A DNA stretch of 43,158 bases, from contig JAISAH010000100.1 in assembly GCA_031266805.1 (NCBI GenBank), positions 1 to 43,158 of the forward strand, in the 5' to 3' direction. This DNA is from Gracilibacteraceae bacterium. Lineage in GTDB: Bacteria > Bacillota > Desulfitobacteriia > Desulfitobacteriales > Syntrophobotulaceae. The notes below the pieces were generated by a model, which had not been told where the DNA came from, ran no database searches, and was given only the letters and a program-made list of their open reading frames with translations. This document shows, piece after piece, positions 28,473-37,527 of the stretch. A program made the position numbers and the translations under genes. The first letter of the stretch is position 1; each line of letters opens with the position of its first letter.

Positions 28473-30395
28473 CTAAATATCCAGATTCGTCACTTCTTTC
28501 GCGTGGGCGTATATATATTCCTTGCGCGGCTCCACCTGGTCGCCCATGAGAATCGTAAACAATTCGTCAGCCAGAATGGCGTCGTCTATGCTCACCTGCA
28601 GCAAAGTGCGTTTGGCCGGGTCCATCGTCGTGTCCCACAGCTGCTCGGCTTTCATTTCCCCCAGCCCTTTATAGCGCTGGATCGTCACTCTCTCTCGGCC
28701 GATTTCACCGAGGACGCGCTCCAGTTCCGCGTCTTCGTAGGCGTAGCGCACCGTTTGCCCCTTCGATATTTTGAACAGCGGCGGCTGGGCTATATACACA
28801 TAGTTATTTTCCAGGAGGGGGCGCATGTAGCGGTAAAAAAACGTCAGCAGCAGTATGCGGATATGGGAGCCGTCCACGTCGGCGTCCGTCATGATGACGA
28901 TTTTATGGTAACGCGCTTTTTCTATGTCAAAATTCTCGGAGATACCCGTGCCGAAAACCGTGATCATCGAGCGGATCTCCGCGTTGCCCAGTATTTTATC
29001 CAGCCGCGCTTTTTCCACGTTGAGGATCTTGCCCCTGAGCGGTAAAATAGCCTGGAACTTGCTGTCCCGGCCCTGTTTGGCGCTGCCGCCCGCGCTTTTG
29101 CCCTCGACGAGAAAAATTTCACAAAAAGCCGGATCCTTCCAGGAACAGTCGGAAAGCGTCCCCGGCAGCGAAGTGCTGCCCAGTGCCGTTTTGCGCTGCA
29201 CGAGTTCGCGGGCTTTTCGGGCGGCCATGCGGGCGCGCGCCGCTTGCAGTCCTTTTTCCACGATCCGCCGCGCCACGGAGGGGTTTTCCTCAAAATAAAC
29301 CGTCAGCGCTTCCCCGACCGCGCCGTCCACGACGGAGCGCACCTCGCTGTTGCCGAGCTTGGGTTTTGTCTGTCCCTCGAACTGCGGATCCTGCAGCTTG
29401 ATGGACAGGATGGCGGTCAGACCCTCGCGCACGTCCTCGCCGCTCAGATTGGTCTCGTTGTCTTTCAGCAGTTTGGACTTGCGGGCGTAATCGTTGATGC
29501 TGCGGGTCAGAGCCGCCTTGAAGCCGGCTTCGTGTGTGCCGCCCTCCGTCGTGTGGATATTATTGACGTAGGTAAACAGATTTTCCGCGAAACTGTCGTT
29601 ATATTGTAAAGCCAATTCCACCAAAATTTTGTCCCGCTGGGCGCTGTACATGATCGGCGCCGGGTGCAGCACTTCTTTGCTCTTGTTGAGAAAGGCGATA
29701 TAATCCCGCAAACCGTTGTTATAGGAATATATTTCCTGCCGAGGCGGTTCCGTCCGCTCGTCGGTCAGGGTAATTGTCACATTATGCGTGAGAAAAGCCA
29801 GCTCCCGCAGGCGGTTTTTCAGTATATCCGAGTCAAATTCCGTTGTTTCCGTGAATATTTCCGCGTCAGGCCAAAAAGTCACCGTCGTGCCGGAACCCTC
29901 GCCCGTCCCTTCGTCCCGCAAAGGCGTCAGCGCCTTGCCGCGGCTGAAAGTCTGGGCAAAAACGCGCCCGTCTTTGCGCACGCGCGCCTCGAGCCGCGCG
30001 GACAAAGCGTTGACCACGCTGACCCCCACGCCGTGCAGACCGCCGGAAACGCTGTACATTTTATTGCTGAATTTGCCGCCGGCGTGCAGCATGGTCAAGG
30101 CCACCTCGACGCCGGAAAGACCGTATTTGGGGTGAATATCCACCGGGATGCCCCGGCCGTTGTCCGTCACGGCCACGCCGCCGTCCGCGCGCACCGTCAC
30201 CTTGATGTCGTCGCAATAACCGGCCATCGCCTCGTCGATGCTGTTGTCCACCACCTCGTTGACCAGATGGTGCAGCCCTTTGCTGCCCGTCGTGGCGATG
30301 TACATGCCCGGTCGTTTGCGCACGGCCTCCAGGCCTTCCAGCACCTCGATCTGTCCGGCGTTATAATCCAGTGCGTCCGTGTTTAGTTCTTGCAA
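28473..30395 (-). CDS. gyrB: DNA gyrase subunit B
   Basis: The ATPase subunit of gyrase, which introduces negative supercoils. Family motifs include [16 protein letters not shown], the ATP-binding [10 protein letters not shown] and [15 protein letters not shown], the TOPRIM segment [30 protein letters not shown] and the C-terminal QRYKGLGEM. The best start is a TTG at 30395, 7 bases after GGAGGA. The longer frame from a TTG at 30410 has no upstream ribosome binding site because that GGAGGA would be inside it. gyrA, recF and dnaN are not adjacent in this window. Confidence 0.96.
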   Translation of the reverse strand: MQELNTDALDYNAGQIEVLEGLEAVRKRPGMYIATTGSKGLHHLVNEVVDNSIDEAMAGYCDDIKVTVRADGGVAVTDNGRGIPVDIHPKYGLSGVEVALTMLHAGGKFSNKMYSVSGGLHGVGVSVVNALSARLEARVRKDGRVFAQTFSRGKALTPLRDEGTGEGSGTTVTFWPDAEIFTETTEFDSDILKNRLRELAFLTHNVTITLTDERTEPPRQEIYSYNNGLRDYIAFLNKSKEVLHPAPIMYSAQRDKILVELALQYNDSFAENLFTYVNNIHTTEGGTHEAGFKAALTRSINDYARKSKLLKDNETNLSGEDVREGLTAILSIKLQDPQFEGQTKPKLGNSEVRSVVDGAVGEALTVYFEENPSVARRIVEKGLQAARARMAARKARELVQRKTALGSTSLPGTLSDCSWKDPAFCEIFLVEGKSAGGSAKQGRDSKFQAILPLRGKILNVEKARLDKILGNAEIRSMITVFGTGISENFDIEKARYHKIVIMTDADVDGSHIRILLLTFFYRYMRPLLENNYVYIAQPPLFKISKGQTVRYAYEDAELERVLGEIGRERVTIQRYKGLGEMKAEQLWDTTMDPAKRTLLQVSIDDAILADELFTILMGDQVEPRKEYIYAHAKEVTNLDI

Positions 30396-30411
30396 AACCG
30401 TATCCTCCAAA

Positions 30412-30594
30412 TTAATCAGCGTCCCGCTTTTCTATAACTACATATGCTTGTCCGGCGGGACTGGTTCCCATGGCGCAAGCCGAAAGGTGTTTTACGGTCC
30501 AACCTTTTTCCAGATAATCATTTACCGTTTTTAAACCGTCGTTCGCCGCCCCGGCTGCTTTGATCGCGCTGACGATCCATAACACTTTTTCCAT
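30412..30594 (-). CDS. Small uncharacterised protein upstream of gyrB
   Basis: A 60-residue protein starting [10 protein letters not shown]. The ATG at 30594 is preceded by AAGGAG at 8 bases, good evidence that it is translated. The middle ([20 protein letters not shown]) followed by a YVVIEK strand is reminiscent of small DUF4177-like proteins, but I cannot assign a family with confidence. Its stop codon lies immediately before gyrB, and gyrB's ribosome binding site follows the stop directly, so translation may be coupled. Function unknown. Confidence 0.65.
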   Translation of the reverse strand: MEKVLWIVSAIKAAGAANDGLKTVNDYLEKGWTVKHLSACAMGTSPAGQAYVVIEKRDAD

Positions 30595-30619
30595 TGCCCT
30601 CACTCCTTCGGTGTTAGCT

Positions 30620-30652
30620 ACAGGCGGGCGGGCCTCAGACCTACCCGCCTGT
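30620..30652. terminator. Strong hairpin between the binding-protein gene and the small gene
   Basis: ACAGGCGGG (30620-30628) pairs perfectly with CCCGCCTGT (30644-30652). It lies after the binding-protein stop codon and before the gyrB unit, where a terminator is expected. No T-run follows on either strand, so it may instead be an mRNA 3'-end stabilising structure. Confidence 0.4.
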
Positions 30653-30667
30653 GAGACGATTGAGGCG

Positions 30668-32341
30668 TTATTCGCTGATGCGTTTCAGGTCGAGATAGTA
30701 GCGGTCGATATATCCCGCGTTCTTCAGGTTCGAGTTTATAGCGTATTGGCCGGTGTGCTGCATCAGCATGGCGAACGGCGCGTCCTCGCTCATGGTTTTT
30801 TGGATTTGTCCGAACAGCGCGATCCGCGCTTCCGCGTCCGTTTCCGTCGCCGCCTCCGCCGCCAGAGCCGCCAGTTCCGGGTTCATGTCCGCCGCCCAGT
30901 TGGCGCGCAGACCGACACTGTTGCCGGGCAGAAAAGCCAACTGGCTGTTGTTGTCGGGATAATCAGGGTTCCAGTACCAGAGCCCCAGAGGCTGCTGGCC
31001 GGTGCGATAGGTTTCCAGGGAGATCGTGATGTCTTCCGGCACGATAGTCGTCCGGATGTTGATGGCCGCGAGATCGCTCTGGATCTTCTGCGCCAGTGTC
31101 ACGAAATCCACGCCGATGATATTCGTGGTCGGTACATAGAAATCGACGGCGAATCCGTCCGCAAAGCCCGCTTCGCTCATCAGGGCCTGAGCTTCTTCCA
31201 AACGCGGATAGCCGGTCGGGTCAAGCGGCGGCAAAGAGCCGAGCAGACCGAGCGGGAAAGGGGCGACCGGCGTCGCCGTGTCCACACCGGCGATGCTTTG
31301 GATGCCCGGATAGTCAAGCGCCAGACGGATGGCTTTCTGCACGAGCGGGTCGGCCACCGGACCGCCTATCTCCTCACTGCAGTTCATGAGCAAAAAGCTG
31401 GCCGTCAAAGTCTGGCGGTCCATGACCGTTATGCCGTCTTTACCTTCCAGCGGGCTAATCTGTTCCGATCCCAGGTTGAAAGCGACGTCAATGTCGCCCT
31501 GCTGGAGCATCATGGCCTGAGCGTTGGAGTCGGTGATCGTGCTGACGGTGATCTTATCGTAGTATGGCGCCTCGCCCCAATAATTGACGTTGCGCGCCAG
31601 CACGACCTCTACTTTGGGCGTATAGGACTCTATCACATAGGGGCCGCTGCCGGCGGAGTTTGAATCCAGCCAGGCTTTGGCCGTGTCGTTCACGGTCGTC
31701 GCCACAAACGCCGCGGATCCGTCTTCGGGACCGCGCGCCGCGTCCAGATCCGCCTCGGTCAGGGCGCCGTGTTCCTGAGCCGCTTTGCTGTCAAGGATCG
31801 AGAAGAAATTGTACGTCAGTTTTACGGGGAACGAGGGATCGGTTTCCCGGAGCCGGAAAATGACCGTCGCGTCGTCCGGAGCTTCGACGGCCTCCAGGCC
31901 TTCGGCCATGAAGGAAGCGTTGCCGCCGGTTATAATGGCGCGCTCGACGCTCCATTTCACGTCGGCGGCCGTGAGCGGGTTGCCGCTGCTGAACTTGATG
32001 TCCGGCCGCAGCGTGAATGTGTAAGTCAGGCCGTCCTCGGAGGTCTCAAAACTCTCCGCGGCGGAAGGCTGGAGATTTTCGAGCGAGCCGACAAATTCAA
32101 GCAGATTGTCATAACAGGCGTGAAGAATCAGCATACCGTAAGCTTCATAGGTGACGGCCGGGTCAAAACTCTCGTAATCCGGATCCACGGCGACGATCAG
32201 TTGTTTTTCCTCTCCCGCCGGGTTATCGCCGTCCGCCGGCACATCGCCGGCCGGCGGGGCAGGGGTGGCCGGCGCGCCGCCGCAGGCGGGCAGCCAGACC
32301 AGCAGCAGGGCAAGACACAGAAACAGTATCAGTTTTTTCAT
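30668..32341 (-). CDS. ABC transporter substrate-binding lipoprotein (family 5, peptide/nickel type)
   Basis: An extracytoplasmic solute-binding protein of 557 residues. The signal peptide MKKLILFLCLALLLVWLPAC ends in a lipobox with Cys20 as the lipid anchor, followed by a low-complexity Ala/Pro/Gly linker. The mature part has the SBP_bac_5 pattern: SFDPAVTYEAYG, LTYTFTLRPDIKFSSGNPLTAADVKWSVERAI, GSGPYVIESY, NYWG. The ligand cannot be read from the sequence; peptides are the default guess. AAGGAGG precedes the ATG. The gene follows the two transporter ATPases by 29 bases, but no permease gene is present on either side. Confidence 0.92.
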   Translation of the reverse strand: MKKLILFLCLALLLVWLPACGGAPATPAPPAGDVPADGDNPAGEEKQLIVAVDPDYESFDPAVTYEAYGMLILHACYDNLLEFVGSLENLQPSAAESFETSEDGLTYTFTLRPDIKFSSGNPLTAADVKWSVERAIITGGNASFMAEGLEAVEAPDDATVIFRLRETDPSFPVKLTYNFFSILDSKAAQEHGALTEADLDAARGPEDGSAAFVATTVNDTAKAWLDSNSAGSGPYVIESYTPKVEVVLARNVNYWGEAPYYDKITVSTITDSNAQAMMLQQGDIDVAFNLGSEQISPLEGKDGITVMDRQTLTASFLLMNCSEEIGGPVADPLVQKAIRLALDYPGIQSIAGVDTATPVAPFPLGLLGSLPPLDPTGYPRLEEAQALMSEAGFADGFAVDFYVPTTNIIGVDFVTLAQKIQSDLAAINIRTTIVPEDITISLETYRTGQQPLGLWYWNPDYPDNNSQLAFLPGNSVGLRANWAADMNPELAALAAEAATETDAEARIALFGQIQKTMSEDAPFAMLMQHTGQYAINSNLKNAGYIDRYYLDLKRISE

Positions 32342-32370
32342 CTTTTCATCCTCCTTCTTTCCATCAGAAA

Positions 32371-33395
32371 CTATATTGCGTCGGCCGGCTGGGGAATCAG
32401 CGCTTCCTCAGGGCCGTAAACGCCGCCAGAGCTGAAAAGGCAGGCCACATAATGATCTTCGCCCGCGGGGCGCAGCTTAGGCTCCCGCTCGGCGCACTCA
32501 GGCGCGGCATTGGGACAGCGGGTGTGAAACCGGCAGCCGGACGGCGGATCCACCGGGGAAGGAACGTCGCCGGTCAGGATAATGCGGCCGTCGTCCGCCT
32601 CCGAGCGGGGAATAGCGGAGATGAGCGCCTGGGTGTAGGGGTGCAGGGGATTGGCGTAAATATCGCGGCGCGAGCCGACTTCCGCCAGTTTGCCCAGATA
32701 CATGACGCCGACCCGGGTGCTGACATGATGGACCACATTCAGATTGTGGGAAATAAACAAGTATGTCAGGCCGAATTCCCGCCGCAGATCCGTGAGCAGA
32801 TTCAGCACCTGGGCCTGAATGGAAACATCCAGCGCGGAAACAGCCTCGTCGCAAACGATGAGTTCCGGGTTCAGCGCCAGAGCGCGGGCAATGCCGACGC
32901 GCTGCTTTTGTCCGCCGGACAGCTCATGCGGGTAACGGGAAAGATGATAATCCGACAGCCCGACCCGCTCCAGCAGGAAAGCGATGCGCTCCCGCCGCTC
33001 CGCCGCCCCGCCCGCCCGATGGATGCGAAAAGGCTCCTCCAGAGCGCTGCCGATGGTGACGCGCGGATTCAAAGAGGCGCTCGGGTCTTGAAAAATAACC
33101 TGAATTTTCTGACGAAACTGCTTTAACTCCCGCCCTCGCAGATCGGCGATATTCCGCCCGGCGAAGAAAATCCGGCCGGCGGTCAGGGGATGCAAAGCGG
33201 CGAGGGCGCGGCCGAGCGTGCTTTTGCCGCAGCCGCTTTCTCCCACTAGGCCGAAAGTCTCGCCCCGGCGGACGGTGAAACTGACGCCGTCCACCGCTTT
33301 GACATATTGCGGGCGAAAAGGATGCCCGCGCAAAGGAAAGTGTTTGACGACATTTTCCGCGCGAAGCAGTTCACCGGCCGTCTCAGCCGCCGCCG

Positions 33396-33399
<4 letters not shown>
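32371..33399 (-). CDS. Oligopeptide/dipeptide ABC transporter ATP-binding protein, DppF/OppF type
   Basis: A transporter ATPase of 343 residues. Walker [16 protein letters not shown]-loop [12 protein letters not shown], signature [15 protein letters not shown] and Walker [13 protein letters not shown] are intact. The C-terminal oligo_HPY extension ([12 protein letters not shown], then a cysteine pair in [14 protein letters not shown]) marks the peptide-transporter subfamily. I start at a GTG at 33399 that overlaps the dppD-like stop codon as GTGA. The open frame runs 104 codons further upstream, but that is only the other reading of the dppD end. Confidence 0.93.
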
Positions 33400-34388
<989 letters not shown>

Positions 34389-34426
34389 TGGCTACTCCCG
34401 TTTTACCATTGCGCCGTCATAGACAT

Positions 34427-34455
34427 ATTTTAGCCGAAAGAGCCGCCTTTGTCAA
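34427..34455 (-). promoter_or_regulatory. Promoter of the peptide-transporter unit
   Basis: On the minus strand TTGACA (34450-34455), 17 bases, TAAAAT (34427-34432). This is one of the best promoters in the window and marks the boundary between the transporter unit and the cas genes. Confidence 0.75.
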
Positions 34456-34466
34456 TATAGCCACAA

Positions 34467-35366
34467 TTACGCGGGTGTAGATTCCTCGAGGAGTCCCTCG
34501 TATACCCCCTTTATCATCACGCAATCCGCCGAAGCATTGTGTGTTCCCGCGGTGCTTATTCCAAAATGTTCCGCAACCGTCGCCAGCTTGTGATTTTTCA
34601 AGCTGCGCAGCTTCTTTTTGGCAAGCGCCAATGTATCAACCGTTTCATTCGCGAAGGGTTCCATGTGCAATTTCGCGCGCGCCGCGTCAAGAAACGCCAT
34701 GTCAAATTTTATATTGTGCGCAACGAGTTTATGACCGTCCGCGAATTCAGCGAACTCGCGTATGACTGTTTCGAGTTCCTTTCCTTTCGCCGCCAGCGTC
34801 TCCTGAGATATTCCCGTTAATTTCGTAATCTGCGCCGGAATCGGAACATCGGTGTTCACAAACGATTCAAAAGCATCGTCTTCTTGCCCAGGCGCCGCTT
34901 TTAACGCGCTCAACATGATGATCGCGTCTTTCTCAGGGTTCAGCCCTGTGGTTTCAATATCGACGACGACATAAGCGTGACTAGCGGAATTCGGCTGCTG
35001 TGTTTGCGCGGCGCGCCGTTTATTGGCCGCTCTGCGCGCCATAAGAAAGCGGCTGGCCTTACTGTAGCCGAGTTTCATGTCTTTCAGCTCAGGCGAAATC
35101 GGACGCATGATCAGCTTCAGCCCGTCATAATCAATCGGCAGCCAATTGCTGTTGTGCACCTTAAAATCCAAACCTTGCTCGGTATTCGAGTTGAATACCA
35201 TCGTCGCCCTGCCGTTTTTAGCGGATTCCTGTATGCGCTTCCACAGTTGTTCTCTAACACGCGCACTGACCTGCCCGACAAAAACTCCCGGATCAATTTC
35301 CAAGAGCCACTTTGTCAAATCTCCGCGCAATGACAGAGGGCAATTCGTAAGCGAAATCACAAGCAT
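34467..35366 (-). CDS. cas2: Cas2e fused to a DEDDh (DnaQ-like) exonuclease
   Basis: A two-domain adaptation protein of 299 residues. Residues 1-105 are a type I-E Cas2 (MLVISLTNCPLSLRGDLTKW, then VFVGQVSARVREQLW). A basic linker leads to a DnaQ-like exonuclease at about 130-295, with all DEDDh residues apparent: Asp136 and Glu138 in VDIETTG, Asp222 in HNIKFD, His276 and Asp281 in GTHNASAD. Cas2-DnaQ fusions are known in some type I-E systems, where the exonuclease trims prespacers before integration. The start overlaps the cas1 stop as TGATG, so the two are coupled. Both domains look intact. Confidence 0.93.
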   Translation of the reverse strand: MLVISLTNCPLSLRGDLTKWLLEIDPGVFVGQVSARVREQLWKRIQESAKNGRATMVFNSNTEQGLDFKVHNSNWLPIDYDGLKLIMRPISPELKDMKLGYSKASRFLMARRAANKRRAAQTQQPNSASHAYVVVDIETTGLNPEKDAIIMLSALKAAPGQEDDAFESFVNTDVPIPAQITKLTGISQETLAAKGKELETVIREFAEFADGHKLVAHNIKFDMAFLDAARAKLHMEPFANETVDTLALAKKKLRSLKNHKLATVAEHFGISTAGTHNASADCVMIKGVYEGLLEESTPA

Positions 35367-36376
35367 CAGCTTTCATCCTCCAAAATACACCCGGAGCCTT
35401 CTTCAAGCTCTGTTTCGCCAAACATCTCCTCCTGATCCAGTTCCTTGCCATACGAAACCGCGTTCTTGACATAACCGTTCTTTTCATCCCACAAATGCAC
35501 AACGTCGGCGGCAAAGCCATCCTCTTTCACCGTATCCTTTAAGAGCGACCGAATATCCCCGGCTGCGCGTTCCAGTATTTTCCCGTTGGAGATTGCGTCT
35601 CGAACCGCCCGGCGCGTTACGGCGCCCACTTCATCAGTCGTACTCACGGCAGCCGTTTGGAACGCGATGGGGATGGTAATCTCCGCCTTGTACAAATCCG
35701 CGATATCGTAGACAAAAGAACGTTCATGCCCTGTATGAACGAATCCCAATCCGGGCGAGCATCCCAGCGCGACAATAACGCTGTGAGCGACACCGTACAA
35801 ACACGCGTGAGCGGCGGACAAGGCCATGTTCACCACGTCGCTGCCGCCGAAATCATCCGGATCATACGCCCTGCCGGTCCACACGACCCCGGTTTCTTTG
35901 GACGCCGCGCGGTAAACGCCTCTAATCCTCGCGCCTTCCCTGCCGCGAAGTTGCTGCATCGTCAGCCCGGAGACATCTTCATCCGGAAATCGCATGTCAT
36001 ACATGGCCCGCGCTACCGAAAGCCGCGTTCTGGTGTTGGAAACAAGCGCCGCCTGAGCGATTAAAAGGCGGGAGCTGTGTGTCAGCGGCCTGCCATGGGC
36101 GTAATACCGTACCCCGCGCTCGCCGACCCAGATGATGCTTGCCCCGGCGTCGCCCAGAAGTTCAACCGCCCGATGAGAGATATTGGAACCGGGCCCCAGC
36201 ATAACCGTCCCCAGCGCGGCGGCAGGAACATGCACCGTTCCTCGAACGTCTGAAACCGTAATCGCGCTGTCTTGGCGATTGATGACACATCGTTCAAGAT
36301 ACAAGAAGGAAAAACGCTCGCGTATCGGAGGCAACTCATACAATTCGGGCTTTCCCGCGCCATGAAATTCGGCCAT
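35366..36376 (-). CDS. cas1: Type I-E CRISPR-associated integrase Cas1
   Basis: The spacer-integration endonuclease, 336 residues. It matches Cas1e closely, including ERFSFLYLERCVINRQDSAI near the start, and metal-binding Glu147 in RGREGAR, His214 in GFVHTGHE and Asp224/Asp227 in VYDIADLYK. The C-terminus has an acidic extension after the conserved region. A GGAGAGGTG site precedes the ATG. It is coupled to the Cas2-exonuclease gene, and both look functional. Unusually, a short CRISPR array lies directly upstream, between cas1 and the cas6e remnant. Confidence 0.95.
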   Translation of the reverse strand: MAEFHGAGKPELYELPPIRERFSFLYLERCVINRQDSAITVSDVRGTVHVPAAALGTVMLGPGSNISHRAVELLGDAGASIIWVGERGVRYYAHGRPLTHSSRLLIAQAALVSNTRTRLSVARAMYDMRFPDEDVSGLTMQQLRGREGARIRGVYRAASKETGVVWTGRAYDPDDFGGSDVVNMALSAAHACLYGVAHSVIVALGCSPGLGFVHTGHERSFVYDIADLYKAEITIPIAFQTAAVSTTDEVGAVTRRAVRDAISNGKILERAAGDIRSLLKDTVKEDGFAADVVHLWDEKNGYVKNAVSYGKELDQEEMFGETELEEGSGCILEDES

Positions 36377-36420
36377 TGTCTCACCTCTCCAAATATTAAC
36401 TGATTTATCGAATCAATTAG

Positions 36421-36555
36421 GGGATCACCCCGCTTGCGCGGGGAGCAGAGCGGTAAACGGGAGATCGCTAAAACTTACGAGGGATCACCCCCGCTCGCGC
36501 GGGGAGTAGATGTTTTTGACGCTGGATAATGAGTTCGATATGGGATCACCCCCGC
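36421..36555 (-). CRISPR. Mini CRISPR array: two full repeats, two spacers, one half repeat
   Basis: Full repeats lie at 36421-36448 and 36481-36509, and a half repeat at 36542-36555. The steps are 60 and 61 bases, giving spacers of about 32 bases, typical of type I-E. In crRNA sense (minus strand) the repeat core is CCCCGC-GCAA/GCGA-GCGGGG followed by TGATCCC, with a 6-bp stem. The two full copies differ in the loop and by one base. The rightmost copy keeps only the 3' 14 bases and then changes into cas6e coding sequence, so the end where a leader is expected is missing. Between the leftmost repeat and cas1 are only 44 AT-rich bases with the cas1 ribosome binding site. Confidence 0.8.
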
Positions 36556-36730
36556 GAGTCTCGGGATTCTCCCGTCTGTATAGGCTGTATCTAAGAACAT
36601 CGGTGCGCCATACGCGGCCGCTTGACTCAGGGAAACATGCCTTGGCCGACGCGTGCATGATCTGCAGGTTCAACAACGCGCGCTTCGTTTCCATGCGTTG
36701 TTTATTGATTTCAATCCTGGACAGATACAT
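36485..36730 (-). pseudogene. cas6e: Truncated cas6e running into the CRISPR array
   Basis: The frame starts MYLSRIEINKQRMETKRAL at 36730, overlapping the cas5e end by 20 bases as in normal I-E operons. It continues through ACFPESSGRVWRTDVL, a clear Cas6e N-terminus. After about 57 codons it meets the half repeat at 36555 and reads spacer and repeat sequence until a TGA at 36485, 81 codons in all. Cas6e is normally about 200-220 residues, so most of the protein, including the second RRM-like half that binds the repeat hairpin, is absent. crRNA processing by this protein is not expected. Confidence 0.8.
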
Positions 36731-37463
36731 AATCAGCCTCCAATTCGTCAAAGGGGTCATGTTTCGTTGCGATTGCGTCAAAAACCTCACTGCCCGTATA
36801 TGCCCGCGACAATTCGTTTTTTATTTCGACGGCGCGTACATCCGAAATCACGTTTCTGAATACATGTTGCCTATGGGATTGTGAAAATGTTATCGGAAAA
36901 TCGCGCATTTCAAATACGCCGGGTTCGCCGGGTTCGGCGTCCCTCACAATTTCAAGCCAAACGCCTTTGGGCTGATTTCTCCTGTAGCGTTCGGATGCTT
37001 CCCAAGGAGCGTTCAATAGCGCCGCCATGAGCGGTTGCTCGCGAATGCCGAGGACAAGCGGTACAGAGGGAGGGCATGACCTGCGACCCAAGAAGGTCGG
37101 GAAAACGGGGTTTTGGAGAGCTTTTTCGATTGTATTCAGCAATTCGCGCGGCCCTTCAAGTCCTGCAAGGAAAATCGCATCCGAAAGGTAATAGCGGTCG
37201 GATATAAACGACAGTCTCTTATCCCTGGACGTATGCGCTGTGTGAAAGTCTTTGATTATTTTCCCCGGTTGATCAACGCGAGCGGCGAATTTGAGCCGCT
37301 GCAATTTGTCAATGGGATCATCCCTCTTATAGCCGAGCGCAGCCGCCGCCAAACTGAGCACACCGCTCTTAGTCGGAGTACGTTCCGTAAGTCTGCTGTC
37401 GAATTTTGAACCTGAGCCCCATGACTGCAAGGGGCCTGCCAATCTCAAAAGAAGTGTGTGCAT
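36711..37463 (-). CDS. cas5e: Type I-E Cascade subunit Cas5e
   Basis: The crRNA 5'-handle-binding subunit of Cascade (CasD), 250 residues. Recognisable are LLLRLAGPLQSWGSGSKF, SRLTERTPTKSGVLSLAAAA, VDQPGKIIKDFHTAH, DRYYLSDAIFLAGLEG and FLGRRSCPPS. Length and motifs are complete. AGGAG precedes the ATG. It lies between the Cse2-Cas7 fusion and the cas6e remnant, in the normal operon position. With its partners damaged it may be produced without assembling into Cascade. Confidence 0.93.
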   Translation of the reverse strand: MHTLLLRLAGPLQSWGSGSKFDSRLTERTPTKSGVLSLAAAALGYKRDDPIDKLQRLKFAARVDQPGKIIKDFHTAHTSRDKRLSFISDRYYLSDAIFLAGLEGPRELLNTIEKALQNPVFPTFLGRRSCPPSVPLVLGIREQPLMAALLNAPWEASERYRRNQPKGVWLEIVRDAEPGEPGVFEMRDFPITFSQSHRQHVFRNVISDVRAVEIKNELSRAYTGSEVFDAIATKHDPFDELEADYVSVQD

Positions 37464-37527
37464 ATTATATACTCTCCTAAGGTTTTAAACATCGCCGAAA
37501 CGCGATTTGATTTCGTTTCCGAGAATC

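Noticed and set aside
36377-36420. CRISPR leader on the cas1 side
   Set aside because: Only 44 bases, mostly the cas1 ribosome binding site, and the repeat orientation places the leader end on the opposite side.
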